In this document: piece after piece, positions 25,838-37,600 of the stretch
Layout: the number at the start of each line of letters is the position of its first letter
How positions within the stretch are numbered: position 1 is the first letter of the stretch
Assembly (NCBI GenBank): GCA_023078685.1
Contig: JALGAS010000004.1
Coordinates: 2,294,001 to 2,358,000 of the forward strand
DNA length: 64,000 bases
Direction of reading: 5' to 3'
Source: Neopestalotiopsis rosae
Taxonomy: Eukaryota; Ascomycota; Sordariomycetes; Amphisphaeriales; Sporocadaceae
Position numbers and translations under genes: made by a program
The notes under the pieces: model-generated
Seen by the model: only the letters and a program-made list of their open reading frames with translations
What the model was told of the DNA's origin: nothing
The model's database searches: none

Positions 25838-27455
25838 AGTGATCAATCAGAGCCGTCAAGTACGTGATCAATTCTTGCTGAGCGAGTCGAAGCATCACGT
25901 TGGCAAGAATCGACGGCTAAATTTGTGATAGACGACACATCACAACATTTAGACAGCCCAGCTTGAAGCGGAGTGGCAGATTTTACCGTGCTATTCAGCT
26001 GACTTTAAGCGTTGATGGTCCTGGATTAGGATTTGGGCGAAGGACGTTAGCAAAGCTGAGGTTCTGCTGCCTTGGGCTGTGGCTTGTTTGGCCCCTGCAA
26101 CTTCGGGATCCTGCATTCGGTGGTCTTCTGGTAATGGCTCAGCTTCTCGCAATTGTCGGCACTGGAAGACGCTCTTGCCCCCAGCCTCGGCAACTCTCAT
26201 GAGCAATTGCAACGTTTAGTGGGACGAGAAGGGGGACATGATTTTCATTGCTACTAGTATAGAGCAGTCCGATTGTACTGGTGGTTCTGGCTGAGTTGTG
26301 ACAAAGATTGATTCTCTTTTGACCACGACTGCAACCCAACGTAACGCCAGGCATGAATGGGCACCTTGCCTGATGTCACAGTAGGTATGCTTGGGCTTTC
26401 CTGCCTCTTGCTTTCTTTTTCTTCCTTCAAGCCTTGCATTGGCTTGCTTTGGGGCAACCAACTAAAGTGTTCCTCCCGCATAGAATAGAAGGCAGGCAGT
26501 CAGACACCTTATAATATCTGCAACAGAGTTGGGCAGAGTAGTTAGTGATTGCATATACGTGGCAGGATGCTTTAATGTAAGGCTGTTTAGACTAGGTCAA
26601 GTTAGCTTGTCTGAAGCAGCCAGCCAGCCCATATGTCTGGACTCTGTCCAAGTTGTTGTGCGTGCAAACAAGCCATGATGAAGTACGTAATGTGCAGTAA
26701 TGTTGGTTCCTGAGTCAGTGCCTGTCTTCCCTGACCACGGACCCCGGTTCTTGTGTTTCCAACCTCCCCGCCATCTTGATCGTTGGTGCCCGCCGCTAAG
26801 AAATGGGCGGCCCCCACACTCGACAGCGAGCTTGAGCTTGCCCTGGCCAGTTGGCAGACTTTGCAGGCCACCCATTGGTCAAAAACTAGAAGCTTGGGCC
26901 TTATTTACTGCGACTTGGCAGGTCTGACGCGAGCTTGTTCAGTGTGCAAAACGTGCCATCGTCACTAAACTCAGAACCCAATTGCAATTGACATGCAAAG
27001 ACGTGCTTTTTAAGCTTGTACGACACTTCAACCCCGAAATCTTAAAGGCCAACTTCGAAACGTCCATGTAGTCATTCTTTTCTATATGATATATCTCATG
27101 ACCCTATTAAGCGTTTTCCCTCAAGACTTTTACTGCGCTCCTGTTCGACTCTGTTACAATGTTTCATCTGTGTGTCCTATACCAGACTGAACGGGCGGGG
27201 GGCTGGGGACTGGCTATACCCAACCTCAGATTTACCGCGTCAACTCGCACCCTTGGCACCCTGGGCTGCGTCCGCCCAGCCTCTCGCCCACATGCCTTCC
27301 AACCATATTTGATATTCTGCAGTCGCCCATGATGTATTTCACATTTCCTGCATCCATGATCTGCCAGACGCTGCGCTTGACCTCGTACTAGTAGCAATTG
27401 GTTCCAATTCCCCGACAAGTGGAGTTGGGACCTGCAGCAGCACCTCCACGCAAAC
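25838..27455. other. Intergenic region between divergent genes
   Basis: Promoter space of the minus-strand F-box gene and the plus-strand DUF3433 gene. No coding frame with a recognisable domain, and no repeats of note. Confidence 0.5.
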
Positions 27456-30400
27456 ATGAATTTCCAAGGCCTCGGCCACGACTATGCCAGGAAGAACCGT
27501 ATGTCATGTCATCTTGTCTCCACCTTGTTGTTGTTGTTCTTGCTGTTAGCTCTTATCTTTCAGCTTGGTTTTGTGTGTGAGGGAAATGGAAGAAGAAGGA
27601 AAAAAACGCATCTTTTCGCTAACCGGAAAACAAACACCATCACAGGCTCTGATTACACCTATAGAACTTATTCTTCGAACGCAACTGCTCCCACATCGGC
27701 TTCACAAGTCACTGTGGTCCACGCCCCACTAGTACAGAGATCGGGGGAATCAGCACCGCCGAGTCCTCCCACTGTTGTACCATATCTTCCATCTCCTCCT
27801 TCAACCCCCGAGCAGGACAGCCCAGCTCGAATAGAACGTCCACAACGAACACGACCGCGGGCGCGGGCTCGGCCTCTGCCCCAGCAACGGCGACGGCGAC
27901 GGACGGCTACATATAATGCTGCTCGAGAGCCTGTAGCATATCCTCGATCAACTGTCCGCTTTCATCCCAATCAGGTCACCATGACCGCTTCACCCCCGCC
28001 AGCAACCGACTGGATAGTCTCGGACTTCCGAGACGAGCTTGTGAGGAATGTTGAGACATCTGTCACACCAGGCGTGGACAGTACGCCGTACATCATTCAT
28101 GCCCTGGAGACAATGACGCAAGCAAGAGACGATGCCCGCATTCTATCAGCAGCTCGATCCTCCTCCACCAGCCAGGCCACGAACCCGATATTGCGCTATC
28201 TTCCTTCGTCGATACCGGGTCTCTTCCAGCCAAAGGCAGCTTACAATCCCGTGTCGACCGCAGAGACGGACCCAGATGCGCCGCGGAATATTTTGACTCC
28301 CGAGGAGGAACTGGCGGCATTGCGCCGTCACCGGAAACGAACCAATTCCGAGAACCCACAGGCTGACCAATCATACCCACCGCTTGAACGACGACCAAGC
28401 TGGATGCGGCCGCTATCAAGTGGCACGGTAAGGGTTCCCTATTCAGTATCCAGCCATGAGGAGGGTCAAGGCTATGCTTGGGGCCCTGAAGATACGCTCA
28501 AGTTTTGTGACCGAATGGACGAAATGGATCGAACGCCGCCTCCAAGACGGTCCCCGAGAGACGTCGAAAACTGGCAATCTCAGAATGATGCCTTTGCGAA
28601 TGATGCCGAATCGGCATCAATGCATCCTCGCCTCGATTGGAAACCCTGGACCTTGCGACTACCATCTTTGCTGACACTAGCCGGGCTGTGCGTTTTGATG
28701 ATCGCAGCACTGGTATTTTGCGCCGTCTTTTCTGATCGCAGACAAGGTCTCAAGTCCTACAGCGGGACGATTTATGATGGCTATTACTTTCTCTTCCGGA
28801 TATTGCCTCAGTTACTGGCGGCTTTGATACTTCTCTACGCCCAAATCGTCATTACGGCTGCGTTTCGGGTTCTGCCATTCTCAGCCTTAGCAGCCGAAGA
28901 TGTAAGAACACGACGAAATGTGGGCTTCTTGCCCCTATATCCCAAGACGTTCTTGTGGCCGCAGCATGTTAGCACGTGGCGGGTCCGGATACCCATCATT
29001 ATGACTTGGCTGTTGAACTTTACGATACCTTTGCAAAGTTGCTTATTCACAGTTGTATATATTCAGGAGCAGTGGATTTGGTGTACTGTGCAAGGCGTGG
29101 CCTGGGTTCTTGTTGCCTTGTATGTCTTCATGTTGTTAGCAACGTTGAACTTGGCAAGCTTTTGGCACCATCGAAGAACTGGTCTCGGACCGAATTGGGA
29201 TATGCGATCACTTGCCGACATCATTTCACTGCTCGCACCGAGCAATTCTGCGCAGCAATTTTCAGGAACGGAATCTGCAGTGAGACGCAACGACATGAGA
29301 CACATGCTCTTTGCCAACATCGAGCGCCTTGGATATTGGCGTTCTCCAGAGGCACCAGAGCTCAACCTTTGGTATGGCATTGGCTCCCCAGCTCATGACG
29401 AGAAGGTTGCTTTTGAATCACTGGGCGACTACGTTCATGAGAAGGGCCCTCGAGGAGCGCCTCCAAATGTGATGCCATCGACAGGAAATATACGCAGCCG
29501 TTACTTGCCGTGGTGCCTTCGGGACGCACAGGTCATTTCTTGGGCTGTCGCAACTGGTGCTCTTCTTGTCACCTTGTTCGTCGTTTGCTTCAACCCCAGG
29601 ACGGATATTCGAAAGGGCTTCATGCCTCTCATCAGCGCTGCGCCCGTAGCAGGTGCTTTTTCGGCAGCCGATTTCCTGTACTCTTTCCTGCCGGCGCTAC
29701 TGGGAATGGTGATATTTCTCGGCTTTCAGTCCCTTGATCTGATGCTGCGCATTCTCACGCCATGGGGGGAACTCTCCCATGTCGAGGGTTCTTTGGCCAG
29801 AAATTCGATTTTGCTCGACTATGCGGCCTGCCTTCCACTAGAGTCGTCGTGGAAAGCCCTCAAGCACGGCCACTGGAAAGTTGCATTCATATCACTGTTC
29901 GCAACATTTTCATTCCTTATACCTGTCTTGGCTGGGGGCATGTTCATGGCGCTGACAGCGCCTGACCATATTGTACGAATGTACCCTAATGTGCCCGTCC
30001 TAGCGATCATCCTCACTCTCCTGACCATCATGTTGCTGGCTCTTGTTGCCCTCATGTTCAACAGGAACCAATTTCGCCTGCCTCATGCTGTCACGTGTTT
30101 GAATGAAATCATTAGCTTCTGCTATGCCGAGGAACTGCGGGCTGACCCGGCTTTTCAATGGGCCCAGAGTCACCGACACCTTAAGCAGAAGCTGGGAGCT
30201 TACATGGACAATGCAGAGCAGAGCAGATGGTTCTTCAGTGCTGGGTACGGCAGAAAAGGAGCGCTCGGTGTTCGGCGGTATGGAAAATATACCGGCGAGA
30301 CTCCCTTCATTCAAGCTGCCAAGCGTCGAGAGAGGGAAAAGGCTCAACTTGCAACCAAAATTTTGAGGGAAGCAGCTGAGAGAGATCTGGCGTATGAACG

Positions 30401-30464
30401 TCAGCGTCAGTATGAGATCTCGAGACCAGTGCCCCAAGGCAATTCGGCAATGATCTCGCCATGA
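27456..30464 (+). CDS. DUF3433-family multi-pass membrane protein, 953 aa when spliced
   Basis: Two exons, 27456-27498 and 27646-30464. The first 340 residues are Pro/Ser/Arg-rich and probably cytosolic (a run of Arg follows PLPQQ). From about residue 350 come two blocks of hydrophobic segments typical of DUF3433. The first starts at LRLPSLLTLAGLCVLMIAAL, and the second around VISWAVATGALLVTLFVV through FISLFATFSFLIPVLAGG. Both blocks are preceded by the family's W-P/W-C entry (WKPWTLRLP and YLPWCLRD). The C-terminus is a charged helix. DUF3433 proteins have no established function. Some databases carry an erroneous purine-synthesis name for this family, which nothing in the sequence supports. 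The 147-nt intron has a GTATGT donor, a CTAAC branch site and a CACAG acceptor. It is also a multiple of three and stop-free (see findings). Confidence 0.83.
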   Translation: MNFQGLGHDYARKNRMSCHLVSTLLLLFLLLALIFQLGFVCEGNGRRRKKTHLFANRKTNTITGSDYTYRTYSSNATAPTSASQVTVVHAPLVQRSGESAPPSPPTVVPYLPSPPSTPEQDSPARIERPQRTRPRARARPLPQQRRRRRTATYNAAREPVAYPRSTVRFHPNQVTMTASPPPATDWIVSDFRDELVRNVETSVTPGVDSTPYIIHALETMTQARDDARILSAARSSSTSQATNPILRYLPSSIPGLFQPKAAYNPVSTAETDPDAPRNILTPEEELAALRRHRKRTNSENPQADQSYPPLERRPSWMRPLSSGTVRVPYSVSSHEEGQGYAWGPEDTLKFCDRMDEMDRTPPPRRSPRDVENWQSQNDAFANDAESASMHPRLDWKPWTLRLPSLLTLAGLCVLMIAALVFCAVFSDRRQGLKSYSGTIYDGYYFLFRILPQLLAALILLYAQIVITAAFRVLPFSALAAEDVRTRRNVGFLPLYPKTFLWPQHVSTWRVRIPIIMTWLLNFTIPLQSCLFTVVYIQEQWIWCTVQGVAWVLVALYVFMLLATLNLASFWHHRRTGLGPNWDMRSLADIISLLAPSNSAQQFSGTESAVRRNDMRHMLFANIERLGYWRSPEAPELNLWYGIGSPAHDEKVAFESLGDYVHEKGPRGAPPNVMPSTGNIRSRYLPWCLRDAQVISWAVATGALLVTLFVVCFNPRTDIRKGFMPLISAAPVAGAFSAADFLYSFLPALLGMVIFLGFQSLDLMLRILTPWGELSHVEGSLARNSILLDYAACLPLESSWKALKHGHWKVAFISLFATFSFLIPVLAGGMFMALTAPDHIVRMYPNVPVLAIILTLLTIMLLALVALMFNRNQFRLPHAVTCLNEIISFCYAEELRADPAFQWAQSHRHLKQKLGAYMDNAEQSRWFFSAGYGRKGALGVRRYGKYTGETPFIQAAKRREREKAQLATKILREAAERDLAYERQRQYEISRPVPQGNSAMISP

Positions 30465-33400
30465 TTACCATCATAGGACCTGAGGCCTATGATACCTGCC
30501 AAGGCCTTGTATATTTTTATTATTGATATTATTCTTTTTTATTTCTCCCTTAATGATGGGAAATGCTTTTTAGAGTACCTGGACACGATATCTTCACGGA
30601 AAACCAACGATATAATGGGGCGATGGATCATGAATGCATGGCTTGGGCGTTTTTTGGGATCTATTTCTTTTTCTGGTTCGCACCGCAGTTGAGAATATGG
30701 GATTGAACCATACCAGAAAAGAAGCTCCCTAATGGAAGGGAAGAGCGTACGATAGATGTGCGATTAATGATATCGAATGACCGTTGTGTCTCATAACCGT
30801 ACGATTGGCAAAGTTGATTTCGCCGCATTCCTGTTTGCCATGTGATGAATGTTTTGTTTCTCCCCAGACAGAATCTGAACGAGACCATGGCGGACGACGA
30901 TGGAAAGCATGGCGAGGAATGCGACGGGTCTTTATGTTACACGTCAAACTTGCTCGTCTTGTTGGTCTGCTTCCTTGAAATGACGAACCAGAGCAATCTC
31001 CACCAACTGCTACCACGTCTTGGAGCTTGAGGTTGCTAGCGGACTCGTAAATCCCACCGGACATTCTTTTCTCTCCTTCCTCCCGGACAGAAGAGCCCCG
31101 GAAGAATTAGCATGTGAGACCTAATACGAAAGCCCAGCCAGCTGAAATACGAAATACGAATTTCGAAGTTGGGAAAAATAGGTGCCAGATAATGAGAGTG
31201 TTGAGGGACAAAAAAAGGGGGCGCAAGGAGGAAAAAAAAAGTGTTCTAGGTAAGCCTTTTTCTTTGCTCCTTTTCCCCTCTTTGGCCTCCTTTTTCCTTC
31301 TCAGCTCGGCATGTTACCGATCAACGGCAAAATGATTTCAGGGAAAGACGAAAAAAATGTCTCAAAGGAACCAAGAAAAAAACGGTGTCCCATCGGAAGC
31401 TTGGGAATTATTATCCCCCTGCCGGACCTGGGCCGAGTTCGAAAAGGGTGGAATGGTGAAAGCATATTCCTCTTCTTCCCTTTGCAAGTTCCCATGGAGA
31501 CAGGACCACAAGAAAGATAGTTTCCGCCAGCACGTTGTCTCGACTCGGTGAGAAAGAGGTGAGGTATTCAAGGGAGGGGGAAGAGAACGAGTCTCCTTTT
31601 GCTTTCTCCTTCTCTTACGAGGTCACAATTCTTCTGTCTCGAAAAGAATACGATGCCCCGGGAATAATTGCCCCGAATGGCCTTCCCAGACACGCGACTA
31701 AAGTCGGACAAAAAAGAATGCATGTCTTGGTTCCCTAAACGGCCGGCGCGCGTTTATGCAAGGAGGGAAAAGGAAAGGGTGTGTGTTACCTTTTACCCCT
31801 GAGCATATGCACATTTGACGTATGCAGCCGCGGGAATTCCTTTTTTTTTTTTAATATTTCATTTTTCATTACTGAATTACATCGTCTCTTTTTCTTTTCT
31901 TTTATCCATATTCCCCGCTCAATGTTGTCCCTTGCACTAGAAAACCCCTACATGCAAGCCATGAGACAAGCCACTGACATACATAGCCGCAAGTAGGAGC
32001 CTCTGAAATATCCACAGGAGGAAGTATTTGGCTGGAATTTGTGTGCATACTGAGGACGTTGTGTGCATACTGAGGACGTTGTGCCGTTTCCATTATTCCT
32101 ATTCTCCATCGCTACTTGCGTGCTCATTCCACACAGATAGACGTCACATACCTCGTAACTTGCCCCCAGAATTACGATCAATGATTTGCAATTCGACGGT
32201 CCCCACTACGCAGTGAACATGCATGCTTACGTACAAGATTATGCAGATGCTTGGAAGAAGAAAAGAAAAGAATTAAAAAGAAAAGATGAGCAAGTTATTC
32301 CATCATCTTGTATGACTTGCCCCCGTTTTATGCGTGTCTTGAAGCATGACAACAAGCGTCCACTCTGCGGCATAAGCAAAGAATCTCGCTTATACCTGGC
32401 TCGCCCGGGGGATTCTTTTTTCCTTCGTCCTTCTTCTTTTTAATTTCTTTTTCTTATGCCCCATGTGCAAAATTCCTTTTGGAATTGTGCAAAAACAGAT
32501 ATGGAAGCATAAAAATGGCTGGCGGTGCAAAAAATAAAACAAGGGACCACTGGGTCCAATGACCCCAAACCCTAAAGGAAATTTTCTCTCACCTTTAGAG
32601 TTGTAGGGTCAAAACTCTACAGAGTATAAACGCACTTTCAAAGACTTCTTCATTTCAATCTGGAGCAACAAGTTCAACAAGTCAAGAGCCGGCGGCGGCA
32701 AGGAGCTCCTCTACTGCGTCAGAGGCTTCACATGGCAGTACGACCGTTGAGATCGTCCGAGAGTATGGCTGGTCTGCAGGAATCCTCTCTTGGCTGCGAA
32801 CCCCAATCCCGAGGACGACCCGTTTGGCTGTACGGCATTGTGAAAACTGCATCTACCCGGATGCTATAATTCCAAGGCTGCGTTGGGGAATGGTCACAGG
32901 CTCTAGTAGAACTTCATTTGTACGATATGATTGATCGATTGAAACTATCAATATGTTTAGTAATAATATTTGATCCCTCGAGGCGCGAATACCAATGAAG
33001 CCCCAGCCTAGTAGTTGTGTTTAGGCATATATCTACAAACAGTCAGCGCCGACTCCAGGTTTAACACTCCCGACGACTCCATGCTTGTATCCCTCCCCAT
33101 TTAAATGCTCAGCGCCTTGGCCACTAATGCCCAGTACTCCGTTTCGTTTCTGACGTGGTAGTCAATATGTTTCATGCAACCCGCCTTCAAAACTCATTCA
33201 TGTCGCGGCCGTCATAGAGATCTCGTAGTCCCGAGAAAGAACAAAAGAAATCCGAGAGAAGGAAGGAGAAGATGGTGAGAAGAAGAAAAAAGGAGAGAAA
33301 AGAGTAGAAGATTGCACACAGCCAGAAACTGGCAACCTCTCATTCTGGTGGCAGATAGTACAAGTGAATATGAACGCGCCAAGATAGGAAAATAGAGAAC

Positions 33401-33506
33401 AAATTGAAGCAGAAGAGGTGATGCAAATTAAAAAGAAGATAAAGTCAAAGGCGTGTAAAGGCAAATGAGGGCAGATACGGTAATCTTAACAAGCGGGAAA
33501 TAATGG
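30465..33506. other. Intergenic region with purine tracts and a promoter-like patch, no supported gene
   Basis: Between the 3' ends of two convergent genes, though longer than 3' flanks need. It has A/G-rich stretches (31200-31400, 32260-32290), a poly-T run at 31842-31852 and a 20-bp tandem duplication (32041-32080). Around 32625-32690 a TATA-like GTATAAA and a CAACAAGTTCAACAAGTC leader look like a fungal promoter. Downstream frames are short: a 45-codon ATG frame beginning within 32730-32740, and a 110-codon frame without ATG. Confidence 0.45.
32041..32083. repeat. Tandem duplication of a 20-bp unit
   Basis: Two perfect head-to-tail copies of GTGTGCATACTGAGGACGTT at 32041-32060 and 32061-32080, followed by the first three bases of a third copy. 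It lies in non-coding DNA. Confidence 0.95.
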
Positions 33507-34688
33507 TTATTTGCTGCTCTTGAGTCCCAGCATGCGTCCCAAGGAACCGCCTCTCTTGCGTCCGAGGCTTCCTCCCGATACAAGCATGGCGGCGGCCGTC
33601 TTCTTCTCAGGACTAAGACTGCTCTTTTCGCTGGCGCTCTTCTTGTGGCCCTTGAGATGCCCTTCTGACTTTTTTGATCCCAAGTCCTTCAGACTCTTCT
33701 TGTGATGCAAGCCCCGCGCGATCCGCTTGGCCAGCGTATCGTTTTCGCTGGTGGACTCGGCATCCGAGTCGAAATCGAAGACCGAGACAAAACGCTCGAT
33801 CTGGGGAGGAGCGGATCTCAAGGAATCTGGAATGGGAGGGACCGGTACAGGAAAAAGCGATGTCGTTGCGTGGTACTCAGACTTCTCCCTAATGTTATAT
33901 GAAGATGCTGACGGTCGTAATCGAGCTGGAAGATCAGCTGCCACGACGTCTGTCTGCGAAGTTATAGTTGCATTGGGGGCCGCTGATGGGACCAGGACTA
34001 GGCTCGGCGGCGTCGCTCGATGTTTGAGGTGGGAAATGGATTTACTTCCTTTCAATGGTCGGCTGGGTGGCTCAGGGGTCAATGATGAGATACGAGGCGG
34101 AAGTTGTGTGATTCGAGTTGGCAGTGGTGTTGGTTTGGGATAGACAGAATAAGAGGTTGTGGGTCGGTCCGCCTTTAAGCTGGACCTTGAGAGCGATGAC
34201 TTTGAGAGCGGCCACTGCGAGGAACTCGTGTCAGGATGTTCCTGATTTGCTTGGGTTATTGTGACCGAATCATCATCTGGCCCTTCGACGATGGTTGTTT
34301 TATAGTAATCTAAAGAAAATCGATCCGCATTTTGTGACTGTGACATGCTCGAACTGTGGGACTTGTGGTGATGTTGAGATTTGCTTGTCCCGGCCGGCCA
34401 GAAGCTATCCCACAATTCACTTGCTGAGGTATTGTAATGGTAGTCATCCTCAGTAGAAGCATCAGAGTCGGAGCTATCTGTCATGCCAGGGAGGGAACCA
34501 TTCGACGTGACCGATGACCGGCTGTTTGACTGTTCATGTCGAATAGCGTGTCCGTCAGGCCGAGGATACGAAAAGTTCTTCCCTAGCTGAAGCCGACTGA
34601 TAGGTCTCTCCCGAGGCGTCCGGGCTCCGTCCAAATTGCGATATTGCAGGACGTCAGAGTCCGCAAGCCTGTGGTCCGCCATGCTCAT
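33507..34688 (-). CDS. Ser-rich protein of unknown function, 393 aa
   Basis: Single-exon frame starting MSMADHRL; the first of two ATGs is at 34688, the second six bases inside. The first 300 residues are Ser/Thr/Pro-rich and look disordered, with acidic stretches such as DSSDSDASTEDD. The C-terminal 90 residues are more structured-looking: an acidic FDFDSDAESTSENDTLAKRI patch, then a very basic tail with repeated SLGRKRGGSLGRMLGLK-like Gly/Lys segments. Uniform codon use and an unbroken frame support a real gene. There is no signal peptide, membrane span or catalytic motif. I do not recognise the family. A regulatory or scaffold role is only a guess from composition. Confidence 0.75.
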   Translation of the reverse strand: MSMADHRLADSDVLQYRNLDGARTPRERPISRLQLGKNFSYPRPDGHAIRHEQSNSRSSVTSNGSLPGMTDSSDSDASTEDDYHYNTSASELWDSFWPAGTSKSQHHHKSHSSSMSQSQNADRFSLDYYKTTIVEGPDDDSVTITQANQEHPDTSSSQWPLSKSSLSRSSLKADRPTTSYSVYPKPTPLPTRITQLPPRISSLTPEPPSRPLKGSKSISHLKHRATPPSLVLVPSAAPNATITSQTDVVAADLPARLRPSASSYNIREKSEYHATTSLFPVPVPPIPDSLRSAPPQIERFVSVFDFDSDAESTSENDTLAKRIARGLHHKKSLKDLGSKKSEGHLKGHKKSASEKSSLSPEKKTAAAMLVSGGSLGRKRGGSLGRMLGLKSSK

Positions 34689-37600
34689 GGTATCTCGATG
34701 AGATTTCTAAAAGTGGCTTGAATCTGTCCACGATCAGGACAACATCAATGATCAGTCCCGATTGAATCTCGATATAAGCCCGAATGACGGGGCTGTTGAT
34801 GTTTATAGAGGACTATCCACTGACGATGGTGGTCGACCAAGACAGTATAGTATAGTAGCTGAATGATAGATCTTCTGGAGGGTGGGGGGTCCGGGAGTCA
34901 AGGGGTATCAAGGGAATATAAGTCCTTCAAGCCTAGGCTTGGGATGGGAGAGACATGGGGAGAAGAGGAGGCTCTCAGATCTTGGGATCAACAAAACAGG
35001 AGGGATTGTGAGGTAGAGGAAGAGAGTAATGATAGACAGGGAATTCCCTTGGCAAGTCTAGGTGGAGCTTGTTTTGGGCGGAACGGGCTTGAAGCAAAAA
35101 AGAATGTTTGTGCAAAGTTGCATAACAGCAAGGGATATCCCCAATGCTGCGCCTGGCGACTTTTTTCTTGTCTCGACCGTCCCTCTGATCCCTTGGCAGC
35201 GGGAGTACATACGCCACGAGGCTCGGAATGCAGCAAGGCAGTTCCTCGCGGGAAAAGAACAAACGCTTGAAGTCTCCAGAGGCTGTCAAATATGAGGTAG
35301 TCCGGCGCTGCATGTTTCGAAAAGCAAGTAGATACTGCAGCAAGACCAGTCCAGCGCAGTCACTATTACAGCACACCACCACTGTTTGCGGGGATACTTG
35401 ATGTTACGAACAAACAGAGAAATGCTGAATGTTCGCTGCTTTTTACCTTTGGCAAGCAGGAACAGGTCAGCCAACGGTCTGAATCGGGCTGGACGACAAA
35501 CAGTGGTGAGAGCACCTTGTGTGTACAAACCTTAACCGTCAACCGGGAAAGAATGTACCAGGGCATCACTCGTTGCCTTCTCGTGCCAGCCACCACAACC
35601 ACGCCGGCCCTTGTTGGACATTCGTATGACTAGTGGCGATATGTTGTCGATTGGGCCCCTCTGAGAGTGATAGATTGCCAATGTCAGAGGGAGAGGTGCA
35701 AATACTATACATTGACGAAGGGGAAGAAGTCGAAACGCGCTTATGCCCACACTATACTAGTCCGAAGCACCTACTGATATGATACCCTTGTGGGAAGCAA
35801 GAGACTGTCGGCTGACTCACCAAGAATAGTTGTATGGCGCCAAAATCTGTACTCGTGCTGCCTCAGAAAGCAGGAACACACGTTGTTCCTGTATAGTGTT
35901 GCAGCCCGGTCGTACTTTGTTTGTTGAGCCGCGGGTGGTAGAAACGACCCACGGGGAAGTTTGGAAGGCCAACGACGGGGCCCAGGCTGCTTGGAGGCCG
36001 AGCGAACCGATGGACCGAGACACTCTGCGTCACCACTAACACAGGACAACTACCAGGCACTGCGACAAGCCCTCTCAAAGCCTCCCCAGCCAGATCGTCG
36101 TGATGCGAGTAGCTGGGAAACTTTGTCCTGGCAGCGCATTCGACAAGCATCTATCTGGATTTGTCTTGTCTGTACCTGGCAGAGCCGTCTGGTTTTAGTC
36201 TAGTGACTCCAGTCGTCTCCAGTCCGGCGGCTCTCACGCGGCTGATCGCCCATGGCTGCCGATTGTAAGGTATAGTTGTTGGCACCATGCTGATCATTCC
36301 CAAGCGAGGCCCGATCGGAGTGATTATTGCCGGAAACAGATTTTTCCCAGGTAGCCTCGAACAAGTATTGGAAGTCCAAACGGCGGATAGTCATTATTGT
36401 TGTTGTTGTTTTGAATTTCGACGTCGGCCAAACGTTTGATGTCCATTGAAGGGAAATATTTGTTGGATTACGAGATCTGATGTGTTTTCTGTCGGATTTG
36501 ACTGGCAGCCATCGCTGTTTCCTTGTCTTGGGCACATATCTTGAGCCCTAAACGGTACCTGCCTAATCTACATTTTAGGTGCCTGCATTAGCTACACGGA
36601 CCTATCTACAGGCAGGTTGGCCCTAGCTTTGCGATTGAAGCACCGCTTATGGTTTCTGGCGCAGCGGCAGAGTGCATCGAGACGCAACAATTGCATACTA
36701 TATAGCTAGCCGAAGCTTGTCTGATTTATCTATTTCATCCATTCAGATGAACAAATCTTTATGTAGAGCAATAATGTCCGTGTCAAGCATTATTGGGGTC
36801 CATGTAGTTATGTAAGTATGGCAGAGCGTAGTGGAGGACGGCTGAGGTATGACAGCATTGGTTCGTTTTAAGTTTCCTAACCTCACTGACCGCGAGGGCG
36901 GGGAGCTAGTCGTCCAATATTTGGAAAGAAGGCTCAGTGGAAAGGAAGAAGGAAAAACCTTTGCGGCTCCTAAATCGAGCCTTGCTTACCCTCGATTCCC
37001 ATGCTCTTGTTGAGTACTCTTCAATGTCATATCATGCAGCGTATTTGCGCGTCTATTGTCTTGTCAAATGTGTATTCATTCCAGTGTGGACAAGTAGGGA
37101 CGGATTTGTACAGTATATGGGGTCCAGTATGAGGCGCCGCCAAACACAGCCCTGGACTTCCGGCGGCTTGAAGGCGGCCGCGCCATTACGAAATGACGAT
37201 CCAATCGGAAACTCACCTTGTCGAGAACCTAGTCTCTGATATAGGCTCTTCAAACGGAGGAGAGTATGTAAGGTCTGTAATGCTCTCAATCCTTGCCGGG
37301 CTGCTTGTTGTAGTACTAATGTAGGTGATTGTATTCGGAAAACGGAATACTTCCGTGCTGAGGCAAGGTTATTATAGCTTGAGGGGGATCTCGGATTTCA
37401 TAAAGGCCCCGGTCGCGTTAGCGGGTCTCCCGTCTCATGCAAGCACTATAATCTAGACGGTCGATCATCGCGATGACTTAGCAGGGGCAGAGTTCTCGAT
37501 CATACTATGTATACGGGACAAACGCGTGCCGCTGCAGAATTTTTCCTCAGAAGAAATCCATGCCATGGCCGAAATGTTATTCTTGCGCGGCACTGGGCTT

